From NCBI GenBank assembly GCA_022826665.1, contig JAJDUK010000055.1, forward strand, positions 100,087-164,086: a stretch of 64,000 bases of DNA. Reading direction: 5' to 3'. A program made the translations under genes and the position numbers. This document shows positions 46,428 through 55,827 of this stretch, piece by piece. Every line of letters begins with the position of its first letter. Within the stretch, counting starts at the first letter, position 1. A model generated the notes under the pieces. The model made no database searches and had not been told where the DNA came from. It saw nothing but the letters and a program-made list of their open reading frames with translations. Origin of the DNA: Alphaproteobacteria bacterium (GTDB lineage Bacteria > Pseudomonadota > Alphaproteobacteria > UBA828).

Positions 46428-46643
46428 ATGAATGATGGCGATCGGGCGACTGCCGGCGAGCGGAGGGAGTACGTGCACTTCCTCACCGGCAACGAAGCGT
46501 ACATCCGGGAAGTTGTGGTGGACGGTGCCGCCGTCTACGGCATCCATGCGCCGGACGGCCGTCTCCTTGGCGTCGCGCCGGAGCGCGACCTCGCGTTCGC
46601 CGCGGCCCGTCAGCACCAGCTGGAGCCGCTCAGCGTCCACTGA
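46428..46643 (+). CDS. DUF1150 family protein
   Basis: A 71-residue DUF1150 protein (AYIREVVVDGAAVYGIHAPDGRLLGVAPERDLAFAAAR, ending LEPLSVH). The family is small, alphaproteobacterial, and usually encoded next to ibpA-like genes, as here. The function is unknown. AAGGAGG at 46414-46420 favours the ATG at 46428 over 46422. Confidence 0.85.
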   Translation: MNDGDRATAGERREYVHFLTGNEAYIREVVVDGAAVYGIHAPDGRLLGVAPERDLAFAAARQHQLEPLSVH

Positions 46644-46673
46644 AAGGTGAGATCTGCGCGTCGCTCGGCGCGC

Positions 46674-48386
46674 CTAACCTGAGTCTGTCGGCCTAACAGA
46701 GTCTGCGGCGGGAAGTTCCAGTCGGAAACTTGCGCCGACAATGGCGCCCGCACCGTCGCGCCGGTTGACGCAACTCAGCTGGCCGCCGTGGGCCTCGGCG
46801 ATCTGGCGCGAGATGCTGAGCCCGAGACCGGAGTGGGCACCGAACGGCTCCCCCTCCGGACGGTCCGTGTAGAAGCGCCGGAAGATCGCCTCCTCCATGC
46901 CGGGCGGTACGCCGGGGCCGTCATCGTGCACGCTGACCATGACCGCGGCGCCGTCCCGGCGCAGTCCGAGCGTGATCGTCCCGCCCGGCGGGCTGAACGA
47001 GCGGGCGTTGCTGACGAGGTTCTGGAGCACCTGAGCGAGGCGGTCCTCGACGCCGAGCACCACGAACGGACCCTCGCCTTCGACTTCGACTCGTATGGCC
47101 GCGGGGGCCTCGCTCATCGAGGCGGCGGCGCTGTGCATCTCGGCGAGCGTTGCCAGCATGGCGCCGAGGTCCACCGGCTCCAGTCGGGCACGGAACAGTT
47201 CGGTATCGATCTTGGAGGCGTCGGCAATCTGGCTGAGCAGCCGGTCCAGCCGCTTCACGTCCTCGCCGACAAGCGCCAGCAGCTTCGCTCGCTTTTCCTC
47301 GTCGTCGACGCGGCGGGCGGTATCGACGGCCGTGAGCACGGAACTCAGAGGATTCTTCACCTCGTGCGCGACATCGGCGACGAAACGTTCGATCGCGTCC
47401 ATGCGCACCCAGAGCGCCTCGGTCATGTCGCGCAACGCACCGGAGAGCCGCCCGATCTCGTCGTTGCGCGACGTGAAGTCGGGAATGGCCACCTTGCGCC
47501 CCCCGCCGGCGCGCACTCGCTCGGCCGCTCGCGCAAGCCGGCGCACGGGCCGGGTGATCGTGCCTGCGAAATAGAGGCTGAGGAGGATAGTGATCCCGAG
47601 CGCGATGCTGAACGCCTGGAGGATGGTGAAGCGGGCGTTGCGTACGCTTTCCAGCACGTCGTTGGCGTCCGCCACCAGGAGCAGGGCGCCCTGCACGCGG
47701 CGGAACGGCTGGATCGGCGCGGACACGACGGCGACCAGCCGGGCGTCTTGCGTTCTGTGCATGGCGCGCCCGGCGGTGCCCTGCAGCGCGCTCAGCACCT
47801 TCGGGAAGTCGGGCGCCTGCGGGTTGAGCGGCTCGATGTAGAGCGGCACCGTCGTGCGCGGGGGCAGCCGCGCGGTGATCCAGTCGTAAGCCGCATCCGC
47901 CGCCCGGCCGAGGACCCCGCGGCCTTCCTCCGGGGGCGGCAACTCCGTCGTCTGCACCGGCGCCATCGGCAGCCGCCATGAATCGACGGCGAGGGTCCCA
48001 TCGGCGTTGAAGAGCAGCGCGCGCGTGTCGACCGGCAGATTCAGTCGGTAGATCAGGCTCGCAGCGTCGGCCGGGCCGAGACCCGCTTCCGACGGGCTGG
48101 TGGTGCCCACCGCGCTTTCGCCGAGCGCAGCGGCCAGCAGGGTGGCTTCGCGTGCAAGCGCGTCCAGCCTGTCGTCCATCAAATCGCGCTGCATTTGGTC
48201 GAGATAGAAGAAGCCCGCGACCAACACACCCAGAGCCATGACGTTGATGGCGAGGATTCGGGCCGTCAGCGGGAAGCCGATGCGCGGCCGCCGGCCCCGG
48301 CCGGCCTGCGCCCGGGGAGCGGTCGGCGCCGCCTTCAGATCGTCTTCGACCCGATCACGGCGTGGTGTATCGGTAGCCGACACCAT
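46674..48386 (-). CDS. chvG: ChvG/ExoS-type sensor histidine kinase
   Basis: A 570-residue membrane kinase. A first transmembrane helix (about residues 45-63) is followed by a periplasmic sensor region of about 200 residues, a second helix near 270-290, a HAMP linker, a dimerisation box with phospho-acceptor H341 ([12 protein letters not shown]), and an ATPase domain ([36 protein letters not shown]). ChvG senses acidity or envelope stress in Rhizobiales and phosphorylates ChvI. The gene overlaps the end of the regulator gene by about 30 bp. Homology and arrangement support the assignment; the signal in this organism is not known. Confidence 0.88.
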   Translation of the reverse strand: MVSATDTPRRDRVEDDLKAAPTAPRAQAGRGRRPRIGFPLTARILAINVMALGVLVAGFFYLDQMQRDLMDDRLDALAREATLLAAALGESAVGTTSPSEAGLGPADAASLIYRLNLPVDTRALLFNADGTLAVDSWRLPMAPVQTTELPPPEEGRGVLGRAADAAYDWITARLPPRTTVPLYIEPLNPQAPDFPKVLSALQGTAGRAMHRTQDARLVAVVSAPIQPFRRVQGALLLVADANDVLESVRNARFTILQAFSIALGITILLSLYFAGTITRPVRRLARAAERVRAGGGRKVAIPDFTSRNDEIGRLSGALRDMTEALWVRMDAIERFVADVAHEVKNPLSSVLTAVDTARRVDDEEKRAKLLALVGEDVKRLDRLLSQIADASKIDTELFRARLEPVDLGAMLATLAEMHSAAASMSEAPAAIRVEVEGEGPFVVLGVEDRLAQVLQNLVSNARSFSPPGGTITLGLRRDGAAVMVSVHDDGPGVPPGMEEAIFRRFYTDRPEGEPFGAHSGLGLSISRQIAEAHGGQLSCVNRRDGAGAIVGASFRLELPAADSVRPTDSG

Positions 48387-49044
48387 AGAGCGTCTCGATC
48401 TGCGAGAAGGCCGGATCGATGGCCCTGAACTTCTTGCGGATGCGCTTGACGTGACTGTCGATGGTGCGGTCCTCGACGTAGATCTGGTCGCCGTAGGCGG
48501 CATCCATCAACTGGTTCCGGCTCTTGACGTGGCCGGGTCGCTGGGCCAGCGCCTTCAAGAGCAGGAATTCGGTCACCGTGAGGGAGAGCGCCTTGCCCTG
48601 CCAAGTGCAGAGGTGACGGTCCTCGTCCAGCACCAGCGCGCCCCGCACCATGAGCGCGGTCCCGTCGGCGCTCGTGGCCGGCTCGGCGCGCCGCAGGACC
48701 GCCCGGATCCGCTCAACCAGAAGGCGTACCGAGAAGGGCTTGGTGATGTAGTCGTCCGCGCCCTGGCTGAGCCCATAGAGCTGGTCGTCCTCGGCGTCCT
48801 TCGAGGTCAGGAACACCACGGGGAGCGTCGAATGCTCCCGCAGTTGGGCGAGCAGCTCCAGGCCGTCCATCTGCGGCATCTTGATGTCGAGTACAGCGAG
48901 GTCGACCGGCCGGCTCAGCAAGTCCTGCAGCGCCTTCACCGGGTCGCTGTGGGGCCGGACCACGAAGCCCTCCGCCTCGAGCGCCATAGTGACCGAGGTG
49001 AGCAGGTGCTGGTCGTCGTCGACGAGCGCGATGGTCGCAGGCAC
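48355..49044 (-). CDS. chvI: ChvI-type OmpR-family response regulator
   Basis: A 229-residue response regulator. The receiver domain covers about residues 1-120 (acidic pocket D9-D11, phospho-acceptor D53 in LDIKMP, and TSK, then ITKPFS). A winged-helix output domain follows (about 130-229; [47 protein letters not shown]). Close sequence resemblance to ChvI (start [29 protein letters not shown]). It is first in the two-gene unit with the kinase; divergent transcription starts are separated by the MATE gene end only. Confidence 0.92.
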   Translation of the reverse strand: MPATIALVDDDQHLLTSVTMALEAEGFVVRPHSDPVKALQDLLSRPVDLAVLDIKMPQMDGLELLAQLREHSTLPVVFLTSKDAEDDQLYGLSQGADDYITKPFSVRLLVERIRAVLRRAEPATSADGTALMVRGALVLDEDRHLCTWQGKALSLTVTEFLLLKALAQRPGHVKSRNQLMDAAYGDQIYVEDRTIDSHVKRIRKKFRAIDPAFSQIETLYGVGYRYTTP

Positions 49045-49124
49045 CGTATCCCTCCTACTTCCTGCGGCCGCCCCGAGTATGGCTTCACTGTGGCGATTTT
49101 AGGGCGCCGGATCGGCAGGTCACG

Positions 49125-50507
49125 TCAGTAGCGGGCGATCGGTCGCCGGGCGACGGCGAGGAAGCGGCCCGAGAGGAGCATGCTCGCGCTGAGCGCGCCC
49201 GCCAGAATGCCCCACATCAGGCCGTCCACGCCGATCCCCACCACGAAAGCCAGCACGTAACCGATGGGCACCGTGATGAACCACCAGGAGATGAGCTGAA
49301 GTCCTGGCGGCACCCACACGTCGGCGACGCCGCGCAACGCGCCCATCAGCACCGCCTGCATGCCGTCGAACACCAGGATGATACCGCAAATGCCGATGGC
49401 CGACGCGGCAAGCGGCAGCACCAGGGGATCATCGGTGTAGAGCTTCGCGAGCGGCAGGCCGAGGCCGAGGAACGGGCCGGCAAAACAGGCCATGAGGAAT
49501 GCGATGAGCAGGACGCCGGCCCAGCCGGCGCGCACGATGTCGGTGGCGTTGCGCCGGCCGACCGCGTTGCCGACCCGAACCATGCTCGCCCCAGCGGTGC
49601 CGATGGCAACCATGAAGACGAGCCCGATCAGGTTGTAGCCGATCTGATAGGCGGCAAGGGGCACCGTGCCGAGATGGCCGGCGAACATGACCAGAGCGGC
49701 GAACGCCGCGGTCTCGAGACCCCGCGCGGCGCCGAGGGGGTAGCCGAGGCGCCTGAGCCGCTTCGAGATCGCCCAGAAGTCGCCGGCGGGGCGGTGGATG
49801 CCGAGCGCGCGGGCATCGGGCTGACGCAGCACGACGATAAGGAGCGCCGCGAACATGACCCAGCGCACCAGCGAGGTCGCGATAGCGGCGCCTTCCGCCC
49901 CCAGCTCCGGGCCGCCCAGGTTGCCGAAGATGAGGATCCAGTTGAGCAGCGCGTTGAGCAGCACCGCGCCGAACATGACCAGCATGCCGGGGATCGGCCG
50001 GCTGAGGCCTTCCAGGAAGTGCGTGCACACCACCCACATCATCAGGGGCGGCGAGCCCCAAGCGATCATGTCGAGCACGCGGCCGCCGCCGGCGACGACT
50101 TCGGGCGACTGGCCGGTCGCATCGAGGGTGTAGCGGCCGAGCAGGCAGATCAGGCCCATGACGACGCCGAGGACCGCGCCGTGGACGAAGCTCACGCGCC
50201 AGTACGCGCCGCAGGCGGCGTGGTCGCGCGCGCCGTGCGCCTGGGAGACCACGATCACCGTGCCCTGCAGCAGGCCCACGCCGATCAGGATCATCACCAC
50301 CTGCGCGGCATTCGCCGCTGCGTAGTAGGCTAGCGATGCGGTGCCGTAGTGGCCCAGCATGGCGGAATCGATGGCGACCATGACCAGCAGGCCCGCGCGC
50401 GCGAGGATCACCGGGCCGGCAAACCGGGCGGTCCGAATCAGATGGCGCTCGAACGACATGGCCCGGCTGGCGGGCCGTTCGGGCGCGACGGCGACTCCCT
50501 TGGTCAT
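49125..50507 (-). CDS. MATE family efflux transporter
   Basis: A 460-residue MATE (NorM-type) inner-membrane antiporter with about twelve transmembrane helices in two bundles. It starts FERHLIRTARFAGPVILARAGLLVMVAIDSAMLG and has the GLLQGTVIVVSQAHGA and second-half MVRVGNAVGRRNA loops. It exports cationic drugs or metabolites using sodium or proton gradients. The substrate is unknown. A conventional ATG with GGAG-like upstream sequence is present. Confidence 0.92.
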   Translation of the reverse strand: MTKGVAVAPERPASRAMSFERHLIRTARFAGPVILARAGLLVMVAIDSAMLGHYGTASLAYYAAANAAQVVMILIGVGLLQGTVIVVSQAHGARDHAACGAYWRVSFVHGAVLGVVMGLICLLGRYTLDATGQSPEVVAGGGRVLDMIAWGSPPLMMWVVCTHFLEGLSRPIPGMLVMFGAVLLNALLNWILIFGNLGGPELGAEGAAIATSLVRWVMFAALLIVVLRQPDARALGIHRPAGDFWAISKRLRRLGYPLGAARGLETAAFAALVMFAGHLGTVPLAAYQIGYNLIGLVFMVAIGTAGASMVRVGNAVGRRNATDIVRAGWAGVLLIAFLMACFAGPFLGLGLPLAKLYTDDPLVLPLAASAIGICGIILVFDGMQAVLMGALRGVADVWVPPGLQLISWWFITVPIGYVLAFVVGIGVDGLMWGILAGALSASMLLSGRFLAVARRPIARY

Positions 50508-50571
50508 GGCGCCGGACCTTAGCCCGGAATTCTCACCAAGGTCATGGATTGCTGCCGCGGCGGCAGCCCGT

Positions 50572-51888
50572 TTACTGCCCGTCCGGCGTCTTGGCGTTTA
50601 GGCCGGGATAGATGGGGAAGGCTTGGCAGAGTGTCCGCACCTCGGCACGGACAGCTTGCTCGACTGCCTCGTCGCGGGCGTCCGACGATGCCATCGCGTG
50701 CAGCACGTCGGCGATCCAGTTTCCGATGCGGCGGAATTCACCTTCGCCAAAGCCCCGCGTGGTCCCGGCTGCCGAGCCGAAGCGGAGGCCCGAGGTCACC
50801 CTGGGCGGTTGCGTGTCGCCGGGCACCGCGTTCTTGTTGCAGGTGAGGCCGGCGGCTTCCAGGCTGTCGGAGGCCGCGGCCCCGGTCAGCCCGAGCGGGC
50901 GCAGGTCGGCGACCAGGAGCGGCGTGTCGGTGCCGTTCGCGACGATGGCGATGCCCCGCTCCATGAGCGTATCGGCGAGCGCGCGCGCATTGGCCAGCAC
51001 TTGGGCTGCGTAAGCTTTGAACTCGGGCTTCAGCGCCTCGCCCAGGCAGACCGCCTTGGCCGCGACCGCGTTGAGGATCACGCTGCCCTGCACGCCGGGG
51101 AAGACGGCGCTGTCCAGCTTGCGCGCGAGCGCCGCGTCGTCGGTGAGGATGATGCCGCCGCGCGCGCCGCGCAGGTTCTTGTAGGTCGTCGCCGTGGTGA
51201 CGTGGGCGTGGGGCAAGGGGCTAGGATGTGCGCCGCCGGCGACCAGCCCGGCGAAGTGAGCCATGTCGGCCAGTAGCACTGCGCCAATCGCATCGGCGAC
51301 CCTCCGAAAGCCGGCGAAATCAATCGCGCGCGGATAGGCCGAGCCGCCGCAGATGATGAGCCTGGGCCGGTGCTCCTGCGCCAGTCGCTCGACCTTGCCC
51401 ATGTCGATGAAGCCAGACGTATCGGTGCGGTAGCGGACCGGATTGAACCACTTGCCGGTCAGGTTCACCGCTGCGCCGTGGCTCAGGTGACCGCCGGCAT
51501 CAAGGGCCATGCTCAATACCGTGTCGCCCGGCTTGAGCAGCGCGAGAAAGACCGCCTGGTTCGCCTGGCTGCCGGAATGGGGCTGGACGTTGGCGAAGGC
51601 GCAGCCGAAGAGCCGCTTGGCCCGCTCGATGGCGAGGGACTCGATCTTGTCGGCGAACTCGGCGCCGCCGTAGTAGCGTGCGCCGGGCCGGCCTTCGACC
51701 GTCTTGTTGACGATGACCGAGCCCAGGGCGTCGAGACTCGCGCGGCTGACCAGGTTTTCCGACGCGATCAGCTCGATCCCGTCCTGCTGGCGGGCAAGCT
51801 CGCCCGCGAGCGCCGCGTGGACCTCCGGGTCAACTGTTTGCAGGTGATCGAGGAAGTAACCCGGCTCGCGCGCCGGGGTGTCGCTCAT
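50572..51888 (-). CDS. Serine hydroxymethyltransferase-like PLP enzyme with altered active site
   Basis: A 438-residue fold-type I PLP enzyme, clearly of the GlyA family ([33 protein letters not shown], the DMAHFAGL cofactor Asp). The segment around the PLP lysine reads [12 protein letters not shown] (Y236, K237) where SHMT has TTHKTLRGPRGG, and the usual QGGPLMH is QGSVILN. These positions contact substrate and cofactor, so the reaction may differ (for example an alpha-methylserine- or threonine-type aldolase or transferase). The ATG overlaps the stop of the PhyH gene. The housekeeping glyA is probably elsewhere. Confidence 0.88.
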   Translation of the reverse strand: MSDTPAREPGYFLDHLQTVDPEVHAALAGELARQQDGIELIASENLVSRASLDALGSVIVNKTVEGRPGARYYGGAEFADKIESLAIERAKRLFGCAFANVQPHSGSQANQAVFLALLKPGDTVLSMALDAGGHLSHGAAVNLTGKWFNPVRYRTDTSGFIDMGKVERLAQEHRPRLIICGGSAYPRAIDFAGFRRVADAIGAVLLADMAHFAGLVAGGAHPSPLPHAHVTTATTYKNLRGARGGIILTDDAALARKLDSAVFPGVQGSVILNAVAAKAVCLGEALKPEFKAYAAQVLANARALADTLMERGIAIVANGTDTPLLVADLRPLGLTGAAASDSLEAAGLTCNKNAVPGDTQPPRVTSGLRFGSAAGTTRGFGEGEFRRIGNWIADVLHAMASSDARDEAVEQAVRAEVRTLCQAFPIYPGLNAKTPDGQ

Positions 51889-52673
51889 TGGGCGGCTGCC
51901 GGTTCGAGCAGGCAGTCGTCGGCAAGCGGAACCACCGGTGAGAAATCGGTGTGGTGCTTGTACTCGGGCCGGGCGAACGCGGTCTGGGCGTTGGCGACCG
52001 GGTTGAGGATGAGCGAGAAGATCGCGCGGTCCCACGGCGACATGTTGCCCGGCGAGCCGTGGACCATCAGGTCGCCGAAGATGAGCACCGTGCCGGGCGG
52101 GCCGAGCGCAGGCGTGATGCCGCCCACGGCAATGAGGTTCGTGACGGTTTCGCGGTCCACCACCCAGAGCGGATAGCTTGTGCTGGTCACGTCGTGGAAG
52201 GTCGGCAGCGGCTCGTGCCGGTGGGAGCCAGGGATGAAATAGAGCGGCCCGTTGTAGTGGCTCACCTCGTCCAGCAGGATGTGCAGGTTGAGCGCTTGGG
52301 GGGCCGGAACGCCGTCGTCCCGGTGATGGGTGGCAAAGTCGTAGTGCCACTGCCAGACGTCGCCCTCGTAGGCCGCCTTCACGTTGACCTTGACCTGCTG
52401 GATGTAGAGGTCGGGGCCGGCGATCTGCCGCGCCGGTTCGACGAGGCGCGGATGGCGCACCAGGCGGTCGAAGAGGTCGCTCCGCTGGTGCAGCCCCATC
52501 ATCGTGCGGGGCGCGGTGCCCGCCTTTTCGCCGATGTTCGCCTCGCTCTCTTCATCGTAAAGCGGCGGCAGGGCGGCGCGAATCGCAGCCACCTCGGCCG
52601 CGGAGAAGAGGCTGGGGAGGATCAGCAGGCCGTCCCGGCGGAAGACCTCAAGCTGTTCGTCACTGAGCTTCAA
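51885..52673 (-). CDS. Phytanoyl-CoA dioxygenase (PhyH/EctD)-family oxygenase
   Basis: A 262-residue 2-oxoglutarate/Fe(II) oxygenase. Iron ligands are H110-x-D112 (WHYDF) and H205 (LMVHGSPGN), with R216 for 2-oxoglutarate. The segment [15 protein letters not shown] closely resembles the ectoine/proline-hydroxylase branch (EctD) rather than human phytanoyl-CoA hydroxylase. It is probably a hydroxylase of a small amino-acid-like molecule. The ATGA overlap with the SHMT-like gene means both enzymes are made together, suggesting hydroxylation and carbon-carbon cleavage of one compound. Confidence 0.9.
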   Translation of the reverse strand: MKLSDEQLEVFRRDGLLILPSLFSAAEVAAIRAALPPLYDEESEANIGEKAGTAPRTMMGLHQRSDLFDRLVRHPRLVEPARQIAGPDLYIQQVKVNVKAAYEGDVWQWHYDFATHHRDDGVPAPQALNLHILLDEVSHYNGPLYFIPGSHRHEPLPTFHDVTSTSYPLWVVDRETVTNLIAVGGITPALGPPGTVLIFGDLMVHGSPGNMSPWDRAIFSLILNPVANAQTAFARPEYKHHTDFSPVVPLADDCLLEPAAAQ

Positions 52674-52777
52674 CGGGCCGGCCTCGCCGCCCGCTCACAG
52701 TCCCAGGCGAGGGGGGAGCGGGGCTCTCCCGCCAGCGGCAGGGAGAAGCCCCGAACTCCGTTACGGATCGCGATTGC

Positions 52778-54076
52778 CTATTCGGCGGCTGCGGGCGTGA
52801 CGGCCCGGCGGCGCTTGGCCAGCGCGATCTCGTTCGGCGCGCGGTGATAGGCGCCGTCCTTCATGATCATGAGCAGGTTGTCGGCGTCCTGCATGATGGA
52901 GACGTCCTTGGTCGGGTCGCCGTCCACCAGCAGTAGGTCGGCGAGGTAGCCCTCCTTGACCATGCCGACGTTGAGCCCCATCAGCTCGCCGCCCCACTTG
53001 GTGGCGCCGATCAGCGCCTCGGCCGGTGAGTAGCCGAAGTGGTTGACGAAGTGCTCCATGTCGCGGGCATTGGCGCCGATCGGGTTCCAGGCGAAGCCGT
53101 AGTCGCCGCCCGGCATGGCCCGGATGCCGCGCTTCCGCACTTCCTGATAAGTGCGGATGGTGTGCTCCATCTTGTAGAACATGTTGTAGCTCTCGGCGAT
53201 CTCGCGGGTGATGCCCCACTCGCCGGCCTCGTGCGCGAACGTGTAGACGATGCCGAAGGCCGGGGCCATGAAGATGCTCTTCTTCTTGGCTTCCAGCATG
53301 TCGAGGGTCTTATTGGTCGCGTAGTCGGCGTGGTAGATGATGTTGATGCCGTGCTTGAGCGCGAGGCGCACCGCCTTGTCCGCCCTGGCATGGGTGATGA
53401 TGTTGACGCCCGCTTCGCGCGCCACTTCGGCCGCCGCGGCGACCTCGGCATCGAAGTAGGTGATTTTCTCGGACTGCCCGGGCTGGCAGAATTCGTCGCC
53501 CGAGATGTTGATCTTCAGATTGTCCACGCCTTCGCGCACGCAGAGCCGGCAGGCCTTGCGCACTTCATCCGGACCGTCGGCGATGAAGCCCACTGACTCC
53601 TGGTGCATGTGCCACTTGCGCTCGTCGCCGAGCCCGCCTGACGACACGATCTCGGGCGAGGCCGCCTTGATGCGCGGCCCCGGATAGCGCCCGGCATTGA
53701 TCACGTTGCGCAACACCGGCTCGATACGGATCTTGTTGTAGCCGACGCCGGCAGCCGAGAAGAGGCTCGTGAAACCGTGGTCGATCATCGTCCGCGCGTT
53801 GTCGAGTGCGAGCACCATGTGCTCCTCCGGCGGGAGCGCCCCGATCTCCGGCAGGGTCGTACTGTCGATGTAGCAGACGTGGGCGTGGGGCTCGACAAGC
53901 CCCGGCATCAGGGTGGCGCCGGCGCCGTCCACCACGGTCGCACCGTTGGCCCTGATCTTGCCCTTGCCGCGGGCGACCTTCTTGATGAGGTTGCCCTGCA
54001 GCTTCACCTCGCCCGCGAAGGGGCGCTTGGCGTTGCCGTCGAAAATCATCACATTCTTGAAGAGGGTCTCTGCCAT
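52778..54076 (-). CDS. Metal-dependent amidohydrolase (imidazolonepropionase-like), paralogue 1
   Basis: A 432-residue amidohydrolase. Metal-binding H64-x-H66 lies in the VEPHAHVC segment; a carbamylated-lysine-type position occurs in DNLKINISGD near 190, with later His residues in ITHARADKAVRLA and YHADYATNK and an Asp in PGGDYGFAWNP. It is colinear with the protein encoded at 60508, with the same motif positions, so the two are paralogues. Family members act on imidazolones, creatinine-like rings or peptides (prolidase group). The ATG at 54076 has GGAGG 11 bp upstream. The substrate is unknown. Confidence 0.9.
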   Translation of the reverse strand: MAETLFKNVMIFDGNAKRPFAGEVKLQGNLIKKVARGKGKIRANGATVVDGAGATLMPGLVEPHAHVCYIDSTTLPEIGALPPEEHMVLALDNARTMIDHGFTSLFSAAGVGYNKIRIEPVLRNVINAGRYPGPRIKAASPEIVSSGGLGDERKWHMHQESVGFIADGPDEVRKACRLCVREGVDNLKINISGDEFCQPGQSEKITYFDAEVAAAAEVAREAGVNIITHARADKAVRLALKHGINIIYHADYATNKTLDMLEAKKKSIFMAPAFGIVYTFAHEAGEWGITREIAESYNMFYKMEHTIRTYQEVRKRGIRAMPGGDYGFAWNPIGANARDMEHFVNHFGYSPAEALIGATKWGGELMGLNVGMVKEGYLADLLLVDGDPTKDVSIMQDADNLLMIMKDGAYHRAPNEIALAKRRRAVTPAAAE

Positions 54077-54352
54077 CGTCTCAGCCTCCGTCTCGGGCGT
54101 GCGCTCCCCTGGTTCCCTGTGCCGCACGCCTCAGTAATCGGTTCGGCGCCCCGCGTCGCGCGACGCACGCCGCTGCGCACAGATTAGGCGCCCATTTAGA
54201 CCCCCGCAATCGCTAACAGGCGCCGGCGATCGATTTCTGCGCGGTCTCTCGGTGTCTCCCCGTGCGGTTCAAGCGCCTGAATGCGCGACGCAGGCCGTGA
54301 CATTGGTGCGAAATCCGGGCTAAGACGCGCCCGCCAGTGCGGAGGACACCCC

Positions 54353-54940
54353 ATGAAGCTCTATTCCAGCCCGGCCACGCCCTTCGGCCGGAAGGCGGCG
54401 ATCGTCGCGCGCGAGCACGGCATCGCGCTCGACATCGTGAATGTGAACCCCTTCGAGTCGGAGGAGCTGGAGCGGCTCAATCCGATCAAGCTCATCCCGG
54501 TGCTGGTGATGGACGACGGCACCGTGCTCTACGACAGCCACGCGATTTGTGCCTATTTCGACGAGGTCGGGAACGGACCATCGCTCTATCCCGACAACGA
54601 CCGCTGGGGTTGGCAACGCCGCATGACCCTCGGCACGGCGCTCACGGAGTCGAGTGTCCTGTGGCTCTTCCAGAAGCGCCAGCCGGCGGACCAGCAGAGC
54701 GACAACCTCAAGACCCATTACGTGAAGCGCGTGCGGCGCATCACTGCGGCGCTTGAGGCCGAGGTAGATACGCTGGCCGCCGCGCCGTTCCGAATCGATC
54801 ACATCGCGGTCATTTGCGGCATCGGCCACCTGGAGTTTCGCCACGACGACTCGTGGCGGGCGGACAGCCCCGCACTCACGGCGTGGTACGAAGGCATCCA
54901 GAGCCGGCCAAGCGTCGCCGCGACGCAGCCCACCGACTGA
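54353..54940 (+). CDS. Glutathione S-transferase family protein
   Basis: A 195-residue soluble GST with thioredoxin-fold N-terminal domain (LYSSPATPFGRKAAIVAREHG) and a helical C-terminal domain. SPATPF provides the likely glutathione-binding Ser or Cys-replacing Thr; the VLYDSHAICAYFDEV segment is standard. GGAGGACACC precedes the ATG. It is followed at 21 bp by a second GST of a different subfamily. Confidence 0.9.
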   Translation: MKLYSSPATPFGRKAAIVAREHGIALDIVNVNPFESEELERLNPIKLIPVLVMDDGTVLYDSHAICAYFDEVGNGPSLYPDNDRWGWQRRMTLGTALTESSVLWLFQKRQPADQQSDNLKTHYVKRVRRITAALEAEVDTLAAAPFRIDHIAVICGIGHLEFRHDDSWRADSPALTAWYEGIQSRPSVAATQPTD

Positions 54941-54961
54941 CCCTGGCGGAAGGAAAGATCC

Positions 54962-55684
54962 ATGATCGACCTGCATTACTGGCCGACGCCCAACGGCAAG
55001 AAGGTGACCATCCTGCTGGAGGAATGCGGGATGCCCTATCGCCTCGTCCCCTGCCACATCGGGAAGGGCGATCAGTTCGAGGACTCGTTCCTCAGCATCA
55101 GCCCCAACAACCGCATGCCTGCCCTGGTGGATGACGACCCGCCCGGCGGCGGCGCGCCGGTCAGCGTCTTCGAATCGGGCGCGATGATGATGTACATCGC
55201 CGAGAAGGCCGGCCGCTTCTACCCGCAGGACCTGCATGGCCGTTACGAGGTCAACCAGTGGATCATGTGGCAGATGGCGAACCAGGGCCCAAAGTTCGGC
55301 GAGTTCGGCCATTTTCGCCGGCTGGGCGACGATGAGGGCGACCAGACTTACGCCATCACGCGCTTCGGCAACGAGGTCAACCGGCTCTACGGCGTCATGA
55401 ACAACCGGCTCTACGACCGCTCCTACCTCGCGGGCGAGGACTACACGATCGCCGACATGATCTCCTATCCGTGGGCCGTCTACTGGGAATCGCAGGGACA
55501 GGACATAAACGAATTCAAATACTTCAGGCGCTGGTTTGAGAAATTGTCTGAACGCGAGGCGGTGCAGCGGGGCATGGCGGCCGGTGAAGACTTGCCCGAG
55601 GACCCTGACACCCTCTCCGACGAAGAGAAGGAGCGGCGGCGCGCGCTGCTCTACAACCAGCGGGCGCGCCCCGCGCCGGGTTAA
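54962..55684 (+). CDS. YfcG-like (nu-class) glutathione S-transferase
   Basis: A 240-residue GST of the YfcG/YghU type. The N terminus WPTPNGKKVTILLEECG carries the Thr/Asn pair that binds glutathione in YfcG; SPNNRMPALVD and FESGAMMMYIAEKAG are also diagnostic. YfcG has disulfide reductase activity without an active-site Cys. The acidic C-terminal extension (EDPDTLSDEEKERRR) is usual in this group. It lies 21 bp after the first GST gene, so the two are probably co-transcribed. Confidence 0.92.
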   Translation: MIDLHYWPTPNGKKVTILLEECGMPYRLVPCHIGKGDQFEDSFLSISPNNRMPALVDDDPPGGGAPVSVFESGAMMMYIAEKAGRFYPQDLHGRYEVNQWIMWQMANQGPKFGEFGHFRRLGDDEGDQTYAITRFGNEVNRLYGVMNNRLYDRSYLAGEDYTIADMISYPWAVYWESQGQDINEFKYFRRWFEKLSEREAVQRGMAAGEDLPEDPDTLSDEEKERRRALLYNQRARPAPG

Positions 55685-55720
55685 CTGTTCGTCCACTACT
55701 CAACCCGGTCCCCGACTTAA

Positions 55721-55756
55721 TCAGTTCCCTCAAGCGCCGGGCGCTCACTCCGTTCG
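55721..55756 (-). repeat. GC-rich dispersed repeat, copy A
   Basis: Read on the minus strand, the segment has CGGAGTGAGCGCCCGGCG followed by CTTGAGGGAACTGA. It matches 62602-62637 at about 31 of 36 positions, and most of the differences are transitions. It lies in the convergent gap after the GST genes, next to other CG-rich palindromic sequence (55757-55815). Confidence 0.75.
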
Positions 55757-55827
55757 CTTGGCTACGCGCCATTCGGCGCGGCGCGCGGTCGCGCGCTCCG
55801 GCCCGCTTCGCGGCCCGGTGTCTTCCG

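Noticed and set aside
50572..52350. 592-residue version of the SHMT-like protein
   Set aside because: The extension is antisense-free but overlaps the PhyH gene out of frame; family homology starts at ATG 51888.
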